Assembly (NCBI GenBank): GCA_900540145.1
Contig: UQEW01000013.1
Coordinates: 1 to 38,824, forward strand
DNA length: 38,824 nucleotides
Source: an uncultured Eubacteriales bacterium
GTDB lineage: Bacteria; Bacillota; Clostridia; Peptostreptococcales; Anaerovoracaceae
Direction: 5' to 3'
The first letter of the stretch is position 1; each line of letters starts with the position of its first letter. The position numbers and the translations under genes are program-made. Below are positions 1 through 6,608 of the stretch, piece by piece. A model generated the notes under the pieces. It worked only from the letters and a program-made list of their open reading frames with translations, did no database searches and was not told the DNA's origin.

Positions 1-497
1 AAGCGGAGCAAAGTCCGCACTGTGGACTTCTGCGACACGCTGGCGGAAATCCTGCGGGCGGCGAAGGTGGAGCAGCACAAAAACCGTTTCAAATATGGCG
101 AGCTTTACCACCTGAACTACTATACCGCAGTGAAGGAAAAAGGCCGCAGCTACTACGAGGTTTACAGCCTGCCGAGGACGGAGCAAGCGCCCGAAGAGTA
201 CAAAGAATTATCCTTTGTCTGCGTCAGACCGGACGGGATGTTTGAAAGAACCGGGGCAGTCGGTCAGGTATGCCAGAAGGCAAAAAACAGGTCGAGGGGC
301 TTGAAGATTTCCACTTCCATATGCTGCGGCACACCTACACGAGCAACCTGCTGTCGGGTGGGGCAAAGCCCACCGATGTGCAGGAACTGTTAGGGCACTC
401 CGATGTCAATACCACGATGTCAATCTACGCTCACGCTACAAGGGAAGCGAAGCGTACTTCCGCAAGGCTGCTGGACAAGGTAGTCGGCGGGGCATAA
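1..497 (+). pseudogene. Tyrosine recombinase/integrase, C-terminal part, frameshifted, 5' end outside window
   Basis: The reading frame enters from the left edge in frame 1 and runs to about 287; the conserved C-terminal catalytic part continues in frame 3 to the TAA at 495-497. The second part carries the tyrosine recombinase signature: FHMLRHTYTS (HxLRH box), then LLGHSDVNTTMSIYAH with the second histidine and the nucleophilic tyrosine. The family is that of integrases in Tn916/Tn1549-like elements, which catalyse excision and integration. Frame 1 and frame 3 join at a run of six A (282-287); one more A, or a -1 ribosomal slip there, would give a continuous protein. This is therefore a one-base frameshift mutation, a sequencing or assembly indel, or a slippage site. 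Being last before ordinary chromosomal genes, it probably marks the end of an integrated element that lies to the left. Confidence 0.85.
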
Positions 498-542
498 AAA
501 ACTTTCCCTTGTTTCGGCTCGTAAGGGCAAAAACAAGGGAAA
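496..542 (-). terminator. Perfect 12-bp inverted repeat with T-run on the minus strand
   Basis: The arms TTTCCCTTGTTT (503-514) and AAACAAGGGAAA (531-542) pair perfectly around a 16-nt loop. Read on the minus strand the hairpin is followed by GTTTTTT, as in an intrinsic terminator, so it would stop transcripts arriving from the minus-strand symporter gene before they run into the integrase. It sits immediately after the integrase stop codon. A role as an element-end sequence cannot be excluded. Confidence 0.55.
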
Positions 543-626
543 ATACATGAAAATCGAGCATTGAATAGGCGAAAAGCCTTGTAATATCAATGGTTTTAGG
601 AAATATGAGTTTTTAATAATAGAAAA

Positions 627-2045
627 CTAATCCCAGCATTCAGCGTTATCAATACCGATATCTGAAGCTTTAAAGTCAAGTGATTTTCCCTGCTTTTTCT
701 TTTCAGTATAATCTTTAAGAGCTTTAATTGCCGTATTTCCTAGAATTACGCATACAGGAACATTTATCAGCGCCATACATCCCATGAGAACGTCAGCAGT
801 ATCCCAAGCAAGGCCTGCACTGAACTGGGCTCCGACAAATATCACAACTACAGCTATAAGCCTATATATGAACATAAATGGCTTGTTTCCAAGAGCATCT
901 TTGTAAATATAACTTATGTTCATTTCCGCGTAGAAATAATTGCCCACAAGCGTAGTATAAGCAAACAATGCTAAAGCCGCAGTGATGAAATATCCTCCAA
1001 ACGCTCCGAAATTAGAGTCAAGAGAAGCTTGTATATATGCCCCGTTCATGGTATTTCCTGCGGCGTCTATGTAAGAAGAAGGGTCAACACCGCTGCATAG
1101 CACCATGAAGGCTGTGGCAGAGCATATAGCTAAAGTATCAATGAATACAGAAAGCATTTGTACCAGACCTTGTTTTACAGGATGGGATACATCTGCCGAA
1201 GCTGCAGCGTTAGGCGCGGAACCTATACCTGCTTCATTGGAATACAACCCTCTTTTTATTCCGTTCATTATGGTAGCGCCGAATAGACCTCCGGCAGCGG
1301 AAGAAAAATTAAAAGCTTGCGAAAATATACTGCCGATTACACCCGGCAGAGCTGATATGTTGAGTATCATGACTATAAGCGCAACAGCAATATAAGCTAT
1401 AGCCATTATCGGAACCAGAACTTGAGTAACTTTAGATATTCTTTTTCCGCCTCCGAAAATTATTATGGCAGAAAGCAAAGCGACAACGCCGCCTATCATG
1501 AGAGTAGCGTTTTCTGAAGGCACGTATGCTTTGACAAAATCAGCCAGGTTAAAAGAAGCCAGTGCGTTGAAACCGCCCATGTAGGTGAGAATTAAAAATA
1601 AAGCGAAAATTCCGCCCAGAGCAGGGGCTTTTAAAGCCTGCTTGATGTAATATGCAGGACCTCCGTAAAACCCGTCGACACCTTTCTTTTTATATATCTG
1701 AGCCAGGGTAGATTCTATGAAAGCAGTTGCGCCGCCCAGCAACGCAATGAGCCACATCCAAAATACTGCTCCGGGGCCACCTGCCAAAATTGCGCCTGTT
1801 ACGCCGACAATATTTCCCGTACCTACTCTTGAAGCGGTTGAAACCATCAACGCTTGAAATGAAGATATAGAATCTTTGTCCTTTTTCGGTTCAGTTATGA
1901 TTCTGATAGACTCCTTAAAAAATCTTATTTGAACAAACTTAGTCCTAAATGAAAAATAAAGACCTGCCGCTATTAAAAGGGCAATGAGCACATAGCTATA
2001 CATATAGCCGCTTATGCTGCTTATGATCTCTCCGATAAAATCCAT
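627..2045 (-). CDS. AGCS-family sodium/amino acid (alanine/glycine) symporter
   Basis: This 472-residue integral membrane protein has about ten hydrophobic segments. It carries the AGCS hallmarks: VSTASRVGTGNIVGVTGAI near residue 70, GGPGAVFWMWLIALLG shortly after, and a GLYSNEAGIGSAPNAAA stretch near residue 267. Members of the family (AlsT/DagA type) import alanine or glycine with Na+ or H+. The length is normal for the family. The ATG at 2045 is preceded by AAGGAG at good spacing. It lies 143 bp downstream of the dehydrogenase gene on the same strand, but a terminator and a separate promoter lie between them, so it can be transcribed on its own. The pairing suggests uptake of the dehydrogenase substrate. 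Family certain, substrate inferred. Confidence 0.93.
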   Translation of the reverse strand: MDFIGEIISSISGYMYSYVLIALLIAAGLYFSFRTKFVQIRFFKESIRIITEPKKDKDSISSFQALMVSTASRVGTGNIVGVTGAILAGGPGAVFWMWLIALLGGATAFIESTLAQIYKKKGVDGFYGGPAYYIKQALKAPALGGIFALFLILTYMGGFNALASFNLADFVKAYVPSENATLMIGGVVALLSAIIIFGGGKRISKVTQVLVPIMAIAYIAVALIVMILNISALPGVIGSIFSQAFNFSSAAGGLFGATIMNGIKRGLYSNEAGIGSAPNAAASADVSHPVKQGLVQMLSVFIDTLAICSATAFMVLCSGVDPSSYIDAAGNTMNGAYIQASLDSNFGAFGGYFITAALALFAYTTLVGNYFYAEMNISYIYKDALGNKPFMFIYRLIAVVVIFVGAQFSAGLAWDTADVLMGCMALINVPVCVILGNTAIKALKDYTEKKKQGKSLDFKASDIGIDNAECWD

Positions 2046-2075
2046 ATTATTCTCCTTGACAAATTATTAACAATT

Positions 2076-2104
2076 ATTGTATTATGAAGCGGAGAAAAAT
2101 GCAA
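2076..2104 (-). promoter_or_regulatory. Sigma-70-type promoter for the symporter gene
   Basis: On the minus strand TTGCAT (-35, 2099-2104) and TACAAT (-10, 2076-2081) are separated by 17 bp, about 25 nt upstream of the ribosome binding site. The preceding terminator makes an independent promoter plausible. Confidence 0.55.
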
Positions 2105-2117
2105 GAAAAAGAATAAT

Positions 2118-2162
2118 AATAAATAAAATTAAAACCCGCAGCTGAGAATTGGCCACGGGTTT
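2118..2162 (-). terminator. Intrinsic terminator after the dehydrogenase gene
   Basis: On the minus strand AAACCCG (2162-2156) pairs with CGGGTTT (2138-2132), followed by a T-rich tract. It lies 27 bp past the stop codon of the alanine dehydrogenase-like gene and separates it from the symporter gene. Confidence 0.7.
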
Positions 2163-2188
2163 ACTTTAAAAATTTGTATTTTTAAATT

Positions 2189-3304
2189 CTAGAACATCTC
2201 AAAGATCTTTTCTTTGGAAGTAAGCTCTATTCCGAAGGCTTCTGCCGTATCTTTGAAGGTGAGATAACCTTTTACGAAATCAAGACCGTGGATAAGTCTG
2301 CCGTTATCCATAGCAGCTTGCTTCCAGCCTTTGTCTGCGATTTCCTGTATATAAGGAATTGTTGCATTGGAAAGGGACTGGGAAGCAGTGTTGGCTACAG
2401 AGCTAGGCAAGTTTGGTATACATATATGCCTTATGCCGTCTACTTCGTAGATAGGATCTTCGTGAGTGGTGTAGCGGCATGTTTCGATGGCGCCGCCAGG
2501 TTCAGCGTCGATATCGACAATTAATGAGCCAGGCTGCATTCCTTTAAGCATGTCACGGCTTATCAATGTCAAGCCAGGGAACCATTTTACAGCATTGAAG
2601 ACTATGTCAGCATCCTTTATTTCTTCTACGATATTGTCATGGGTAGAGAATACGGTTTTTATACCCGGGATAATTTGACTGGAGACTAAATCCAACTGTT
2701 TTATGTTTACGTCCATTAAAACCACATCAGCATTTAACGCTGCAGCCAAACGAGCAGCGCCTATACCTACGTGACCTGCTCCGAAGATGACTATTTTCAT
2801 AGGTTTTATGCCTGGATTGCCGCAGATGATTTTACCGCTGCCACCGTGGGTGGTGAAAGAATAGAAAAGACCTGTCAAAAGGCCTGTTTCTCCGGCCAGT
2901 CTGCTCATTGGCTCGAGAAGAGGGAAGCCTCCGTTTTCATCCTTAACGTCTTCGTAGGCAAAAGCAACTACTTTGGATTCCAATAATGCTTTAGTCTGAG
3001 GAAGTCTGTTGGCGGAGTGTATATACGTACATATCGTATGTCTCTCTTCCAGGAAACCAAATTCAGGCGGTAAAATTTCTTTTACTTTTACTATCATGTC
3101 TCCTTGCTTAAATACAGAAGCGGCATCGGGCAGAATTTCAGCTCCTGCTTTAATGTATTGCTCGTCTGTGAATCCTGCAGCAAGGCCGGCGCCGGTTTCA
3201 ACATACACCTGGTGGCCGGATGATGTCAGCTTGCTTACATTGTGAGGCACTATAGCTACTCGAAATTCGTTTTCTTTGATTTCCTTAGGCATTCCTATTT
3301 TCAT
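2189..3304 (-). CDS. ald: Alanine dehydrogenase-family NAD-dependent enzyme
   Basis: The protein has 371 residues, the normal length for alanine dehydrogenase (L-alanine + NAD+ to pyruvate + NH4+ + NADH). The N-terminus MKIGMPKEIKENEFRVA and the VKVKE segment holding the substrate-binding lysine fit the AlaDH/PNT family, as does CTYIHSAN holding the catalytic histidine. IVIFGAGHVGIGAARLA is the Rossmann dinucleotide-binding loop. The C-terminal region IETCRYTTHEDPIY...NATIPY also matches. Two parts are unusual: the segment that reads VDIAIDQGG in typical enzymes is VDIDAEPGG here, so the usual aspartate is replaced by glutamate, and the loop usually reading VPGAKAP is altered. It may act on a related amino acid. 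AAGGAGG precedes the ATG, and a sigma-54 promoter lies just upstream. Confidence 0.8.
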   Translation of the reverse strand: MKIGMPKEIKENEFRVAIVPHNVSKLTSSGHQVYVETGAGLAAGFTDEQYIKAGAEILPDAASVFKQGDMIVKVKEILPPEFGFLEERHTICTYIHSANRLPQTKALLESKVVAFAYEDVKDENGGFPLLEPMSRLAGETGLLTGLFYSFTTHGGSGKIICGNPGIKPMKIVIFGAGHVGIGAARLAAALNADVVLMDVNIKQLDLVSSQIIPGIKTVFSTHDNIVEEIKDADIVFNAVKWFPGLTLISRDMLKGMQPGSLIVDIDAEPGGAIETCRYTTHEDPIYEVDGIRHICIPNLPSSVANTASQSLSNATIPYIQEIADKGWKQAAMDNGRLIHGLDFVKGYLTFKDTAEAFGIELTSKEKIFEMF

Positions 3305-3349
3305 TTTGTATTCCTCCTTAGAATCGATTGTTCTATTATCTTTAAAAAA

Positions 3350-3365
3350 GCAAAGAACATGCCAA
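3350..3365 (-). promoter_or_regulatory. Sigma-54 (-24/-12) promoter of the dehydrogenase gene
   Basis: The minus strand reads TTGGCATGTTCTTTGC, with the invariant GG and GC exactly 10 bp apart, matching the sigma-54 consensus TGGCAC-N5-TTGC. Transcription would start near 3338, leaving a leader of about 34 nt before the ATG at 3304. The neighbouring gene encodes a sigma-54 activator, which supports the call. Confidence 0.85.
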
Positions 3366-3420
3366 TTTTATGATGAGAGAAAGCCTTGAAATTTCCTAAA
3401 GGTTACACACAAAGATAAAA

Positions 3421-3469
3421 CGGAGGGGGGCAAAATTTTTTGACCGGTCAAAAAATTTTGCCCCCTCCG
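3421..3469 (-). terminator. 49-nt near-perfect palindrome: terminator of the activator gene and/or activator binding site
   Basis: The left arm starts CGGAGGGGGG and the right arm ends CCCCCTCCG, with TTGACCGGTCAA at the centre. The only flaw is one unpaired G in the left arm. It starts 33 bp past the activator stop codon and on the minus strand is followed by TTTTATCTTT, so it can terminate the activator transcript. Its centre lies about 107 bp upstream of the predicted sigma-54 start site, the usual place for an enhancer-type binding site. Confidence 0.7.
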
Positions 3470-3501
3470 TTGATGACTGAAGCTTTTAAGGATTTAGAAT
3501 A

Positions 3502-4863
3502 TTACTTGCTTTGATAAAAATCTTCTAATTTATATTTTTCCAACTTGTATTGAAACGCCTGTTTGGAAAGTTTCAGCTTGCGCGCAGCTTCCGCTCGGCA
3601 GCTGCTGTCTTTTAATGTTTCAACTATTATGTCTTTTTCTATTTGTTCCATGGCGTTTTTAAGACCTACTTGGTATGTCATCTGATGACCGGATGTTTTG
3701 ATGTAGTCTTTTTTTATCAGATATTCAGGAAGGTCTTGTTTTCCTATGAATCGTCCATCACAGAGATTAAAAGCTCCTTCAATGATATTTTTCAATTCTC
3801 TGACATTGCCGGGCCAGTCGTAACCGGAAAAAATATCGTAAACTTCTTCTGTAAGATCAATTATATTTTTAGACATAGCATAATTGAACTCTTTTATAAA
3901 AGATTTTGACAGAGGGGCAATATCCACTATTCGTTCTCGAAGCGGCGGAATTTTTAGGCATACAGTATTGAGCCTGTATATGAGATCTTTCCTGAGACTG
4001 CCGCTTTCGTGAATGGTTTCAGTACTTTCGTTAATAGCTGAAATTATCTTTACATCTACATAAATAGGATTGCTGTCTCCGAGCCGTGTTATCTTTTTTT
4101 CTTCCACAGCTTTCAGAAGTTTAGGCTGAATGGAGGACTCCATGGAATTTATTTCGTCTAAAAATAAGGTGCCGCCGTTGGCCAGTTCAAAGAGGCCGGG
4201 ACTGTCTTCAGCACCTGTAAAGCTGCCTTTTTTTGTGCCGAATAAGATGCTTTCCATCAAGGTTGAAGGAATAGCCGCACAATTCTGAGATATGAATTTA
4301 TGGTTTTTCCGCTCTCCGCATGTATGTATAGATTGGGCGACCAGCTCTTTGCCTGTTCCTGTTTCTCCCTGAATCATAACTGCTGATGATGTCTGCGCCA
4401 CTTTTTTGATATTTTCTTTGAGCTCATTCATGCGGCTGTCTATGGAAACGATATCTGATAACTGGTACAAGGACTTTTGACGAGAAGGCATTTTTTTCAG
4501 CGGGGCCAGAGGCTCTGCGGCATAACTGGAAACATCTATTGTACCTATGATTTTGCCGTTCTCTTCTATAGGAAGAGTGCTGGTGATGGCGTTGATTTTC
4601 AGCCCGTTGATGTTTACCAGCTCCTGCCTGCGGTTTAGAATCGGTTTTCCTGTATTAAGTACTTCCAGTATGGTGCTGTTATCTTGCGTAAGATTTTCAT
4701 ACATTTCCAGTATATATTTGCCTAGAACTTGAGATTTATCCAGTTTATTAATATCTGAGCGATTGGTATGAAAGTATCTGATGATGCCTTTGTCATCTGT
4801 CAACACGATACTGTCTACATAGTTGAAGATGTTAAGGGCTTGCTCTACGTATTTTTCAAACAA
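3502..4863 (-). CDS. Sigma-54-dependent transcriptional activator (PAS, AAA+, Fis HTH; RocR-like)
   Basis: The protein has 453 residues. Residues 10-120 form a PAS-like sensory domain. Residues 145-375 are the AAA+ domain, with Walker A GETGTGKE (166-173), a GSFTGA loop (213-218, variant of GAFTGA that contacts sigma-54) and Walker B TLFLDE (232-237). Residues 410-450 form a Fis-type helix-turn-helix (CRAEAARKLKLSKQAFQYKL). Such proteins bind upstream sites and use ATP to open sigma-54 RNA polymerase complexes. There is no receiver domain, so the PAS domain probably senses a small ligand, as in RocR-type regulators of amino acid use. The start is TTG at 4863, supported by GGGAGG nine bases upstream. 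The likely target is the adjacent dehydrogenase gene. Confidence 0.92.
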   Translation of the reverse strand: MFEKYVEQALNIFNYVDSIVLTDDKGIIRYFHTNRSDINKLDKSQVLGKYILEMYENLTQDNSTILEVLNTGKPILNRRQELVNINGLKINAITSTLPIEENGKIIGTIDVSSYAAEPLAPLKKMPSRQKSLYQLSDIVSIDSRMNELKENIKKVAQTSSAVMIQGETGTGKELVAQSIHTCGERKNHKFISQNCAAIPSTLMESILFGTKKGSFTGAEDSPGLFELANGGTLFLDEINSMESSIQPKLLKAVEEKKITRLGDSNPIYVDVKIISAINESTETIHESGSLRKDLIYRLNTVCLKIPPLRERIVDIAPLSKSFIKEFNYAMSKNIIDLTEEVYDIFSGYDWPGNVRELKNIIEGAFNLCDGRFIGKQDLPEYLIKKDYIKTSGHQMTYQVGLKNAMEQIEKDIIVETLKDSSCRAEAARKLKLSKQAFQYKLEKYKLEDFYQSK

Positions 4864-4955
4864 CTTTAAAGTCCTCCCATATCCGCTTGCCGGGCGTATT
4901 GCGAAAAGGGGCTATGCATCCGGACTTTTGCGGAAAGTTTCTGATTTATGCATGT

Positions 4956-4984
4956 ATTATACTCTCGGAGAAGGAATTCGTCCA
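4956..4984 (-). promoter_or_regulatory. Sigma-70-type promoter for the sigma-54 activator gene
   Basis: On the minus strand TGGACG (4979-4984) and a perfect TATAAT (4956-4961) are separated by 17 bp. The predicted leader is about 85 nt to the TTG start at 4863. Confidence 0.5.
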
Positions 4985-5068
4985 GACAATATTGTGGCTG
5001 CGGTATGGATGTGGACGTGTAAAAGTTGTTTTGTTAAAGCTTAAGCGGCTTGTGAATTTGTCTGCCGT

Positions 5069-5156
5069 GACCTGCGAATCTGAATGCCGCGGTCTGCAAG
5101 ATTGTTTGTCGCGGTCTGCAAGATTGTTTGTCGCGATCTGCAAGATTTTTTGTCCG
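5069..5156 (+). repeat. 22-bp tandem repeat, about four copies
   Basis: Two identical 22-bp units lie at 5091-5112 and 5113-5134, sharing the core TCTGCAAGATTGTTTGTCGC. A third diverged copy at 5135-5156 keeps TCTGCAAGATT and runs into the 136-bp repeat. A weakly similar fourth unit lies at 5069-5090. The 280 bases before it (4864-5068) hold only the activator promoter and no convincing gene. Confidence 0.8.
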
Positions 5157-5279
5157 CAAGGCTCTATGACAAGAATGATACTTCATTGCACACACAGCAT
5201 CAAATAATCACGTATGCTCTGGGCATACTGACGGATGGTTTTTTCTTCAGTCTGAAGAAAGTGATACTTTGTATCACTT
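5144..5279 (+). repeat. 136-bp direct repeat, copy 1
   Basis: This copy is identical, as read base by base, to 5772-5907. It contains nested inverted repeats: GTATGC/GCATAC (near 5211-5227), TTCTTCAG-T-CTGAAGAA (5243-5259) and GTGATAC-TTT-GTATCAC (5261-5277). There is no convincing reading frame. It could be a small structured repeat element or an RNA-encoding unit. Confidence 0.9.
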
Positions 5280-5290
5280 CAGACCGTAGA

Positions 5291-5327
5291 AAAACCCCGG
5301 ATAGATTGTATGATCGTCCGGGGTTTT
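5291..5327. terminator. Perfect 11-bp hairpin with flanking A and T runs (bidirectional terminator-like)
   Basis: AAAACCCCGGA (5291-5301) pairs perfectly with TCCGGGGTTTT (5317-5327) around a 15-nt loop. It lies inside the segment bounded by the two 136-bp repeats, with no gene directly before it. Confidence 0.7.
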
Positions 5328-5433
5328 CGTTTACTTTTTCTTTTCGGACGTTGCAGCGGAAGACTTATTTGTGCTCTTTATGCCGGTCTGTTTAAACCGT
5401 TTTGCGTCAGATTATATGCGTCAGAAGTTTCCG

Positions 5434-5480
5434 ATGTTGGCTTTTCGCTCTGAGTAACGAGGTATTAGCCAACATTATTT
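5434..5480 (+). terminator. 9-bp hairpin followed by a T-rich tract
   Basis: ATGTTGGCT (5434-5442) pairs with AGCCAACAT (5467-5475), followed by TATTTTT. The loop is long at 24 nt, so confidence is moderate. Confidence 0.45.
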
Positions 5481-5535
5481 TTCGCTATTTGAAAGGGGAG
5501 GGGGGGCGGCGTGAGGAGAAGCAGATCTTCCGGCG

Positions 5536-5570
5536 CTGACAAAATTTTCTTTTTTTCGGAATTTTGTCAG
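5536..5570. repeat. Perfect 11-bp inverted repeat
   Basis: CTGACAAAATT (5536-5546) pairs with AATTTTGTCAG (5560-5570) around a T-rich 13-nt loop. It lies in the gene-free region and no function is visible. Confidence 0.6.
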
Positions 5571-5641
5571 TAAATTTACAGAAAATGGCATTTTTGAAGT
5601 GTGGGAATCGCTCAAAATGCAAAAAATCATAAAAATTAGAC

Positions 5642-5677
5642 AAAAAGTCTGCAAAAATGCTAATTTGCAGACTTTTT
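5642..5677. terminator. Perfect 14-bp hairpin with A/T flanks (terminator-like)
   Basis: AAAAAGTCTGCAAA (5642-5655) pairs perfectly with TTTGCAGACTTTTT (5664-5677) around an 8-nt loop. The flanking A and T runs would suit termination on either strand. Confidence 0.65.
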
Positions 5678-5771
5678 CTCAAAATTTACAAAAAAAAGTC
5701 AGCCGAGACCGGCTTTCGACGAAATTCGACACGAGTTTAAAGCCTTTTGATGTAAAAATTTAAAAAAATTT

Positions 5772-5907
5772 GATTTTTTGTCCGCAAGGCTCTATGACAA
5801 GAATGATACTTCATTGCACACACAGCATCAAATAATCACGTATGCTCTGGGCATACTGACGGATGGTTTTTTCTTCAGTCTGAAGAAAGTGATACTTTGT
5901 ATCACTT
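5772..5907 (+). repeat. 136-bp direct repeat, copy 2
   Basis: This copy is identical to 5144-5279. Here the last hairpin (GTGATAC-TTT-GTATCAC) runs into seven T, giving a complete intrinsic terminator at about 5887-5911 just before the ileS promoter. The 492 bp between the copies hold four further hairpins and no convincing gene. Confidence 0.9.
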
Positions 5908-5975
5908 TTTTTCGATTAAGTATCATTTGCCTGCCGGGGCAGCCATCATTTTAAATCTTTTTAACATTGAAATCC

Positions 5976-6004
5976 TTGACTTTTGAACAAGTAAATAGTA
6001 ATAT
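5976..6004 (+). promoter_or_regulatory. Sigma-70-type promoter of the ileS T-box leader
   Basis: TTGACT (5976-5981) and TAATAT (5999-6004) are separated by 17 bp. Transcription would start near 6011, just before the T-box Stem I. Confidence 0.75.
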
Positions 6005-6024
6005 AGAAAAGTACAATTTTTATA

Positions 6025-6268
6025 TGCAAAAGACGTTGAAGGAACCAGTAGCCGGGTCTAATATCCTTACAGAGAGCTGCCTCAGCAGGCTGAGAGGGCA
6101 GCGGTGAAACCCTAAGCGAATATCACTCCAGAGTCTGATCACTTAATGAGAGGCCATATCCTGCTTCGGCAAGGCGTTGGCAACTAGGGTGGTACCGCGG
6201 TTATGAAATAATCGTCCCTAATCGATGCGCGAGGCAATCAGCGCACAGCCCGATTAGGGACTTTTTTT
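6025..6268 (+). promoter_or_regulatory. T-box leader (isoleucine-type) controlling ileS
   Basis: The T-box core AGGGTGGTACCGCGG lies at 6186-6200. It is followed by an intrinsic terminator: GTCCCTAATCG (6214-6224) pairs with CGATTAGGGAC (6251-6261), then seven T. Upstream, 6030-6140 can form Stem I, beginning with an AGACGTTGAAGG-type base and including an internal GAGCTGCC...GGGCAGC helix. On its 3' side AATATCACTCC presents ATC (6122-6124), an isoleucine codon, as the likely specifier. Uncharged tRNA-Ile would pair with the specifier and the T-box, favour the antiterminator and allow ileS transcription. The downstream gene supports the amino acid assignment. Confidence 0.93.
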
Positions 6269-6275
6269 AAGACCT

Positions 6276-6495
6276 AACCCGATTTTCCCTGGAAAATCGA
6301 TGGTAGGTCTAACGCCAGGGATTCCCAAGGAGCGTAAGGCATGCTGAAAGCATGGCAAGCGACTGGCAAGAATCCTACGGCGCGGCAAGAACCCGATTTT
6401 CCCTGGAAAATCGATGGTAGGTCTAACGCCAGGGATTCCCAGGAGCGAAGGGCATTCTGAAAGCATAGCAAGCGACTGGCAAGAATCCTACGGCG
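6276..6495 (+). repeat. Tandem 107-bp repeat (two copies) in the ileS 5' untranslated region
   Basis: Copy 1 is 6276-6382 and copy 2 is 6390-6495, separated by 7 bp. They differ at about five positions, including one deleted base. Each copy contains the hairpin CGATTTTCC-CT-GGAAAATCG. The duplication lies after the T-box terminator and before the ileS ribosome binding site, so it is in the full-length mRNA. Minus-strand reading frames crossing it simply repeat themselves and are not convincing genes. Confidence 0.88.
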
Positions 6496-6608
6496 GAGGG
6501 AGTGTACAAGCGGCGCAGCAAGCGTGCCGGATTTCAGAGGCACATTAAGAACCATATAAGACAAACTTTAATAAAACCCCTTAAGCAAGGAGAGGAGATA
6601 AAAGCAAA

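Noticed and set aside
5069..5156. Possible CRISPR array
   Set aside because: Units are directly adjacent with no unique spacers and no cas genes nearby.
4823..5395. Several plus-strand reading frames before the 136-bp repeats
   Set aside because: They have cysteine-rich, low-quality translations, no ribosome binding site, and one is built from the 22-bp tandem repeats.
6254..6564. Two minus-strand reading frames across the ileS leader
   Set aside because: They arise from the 107-bp tandem duplication and T-box region; the proteins repeat themselves and have no ribosome binding site or known family.
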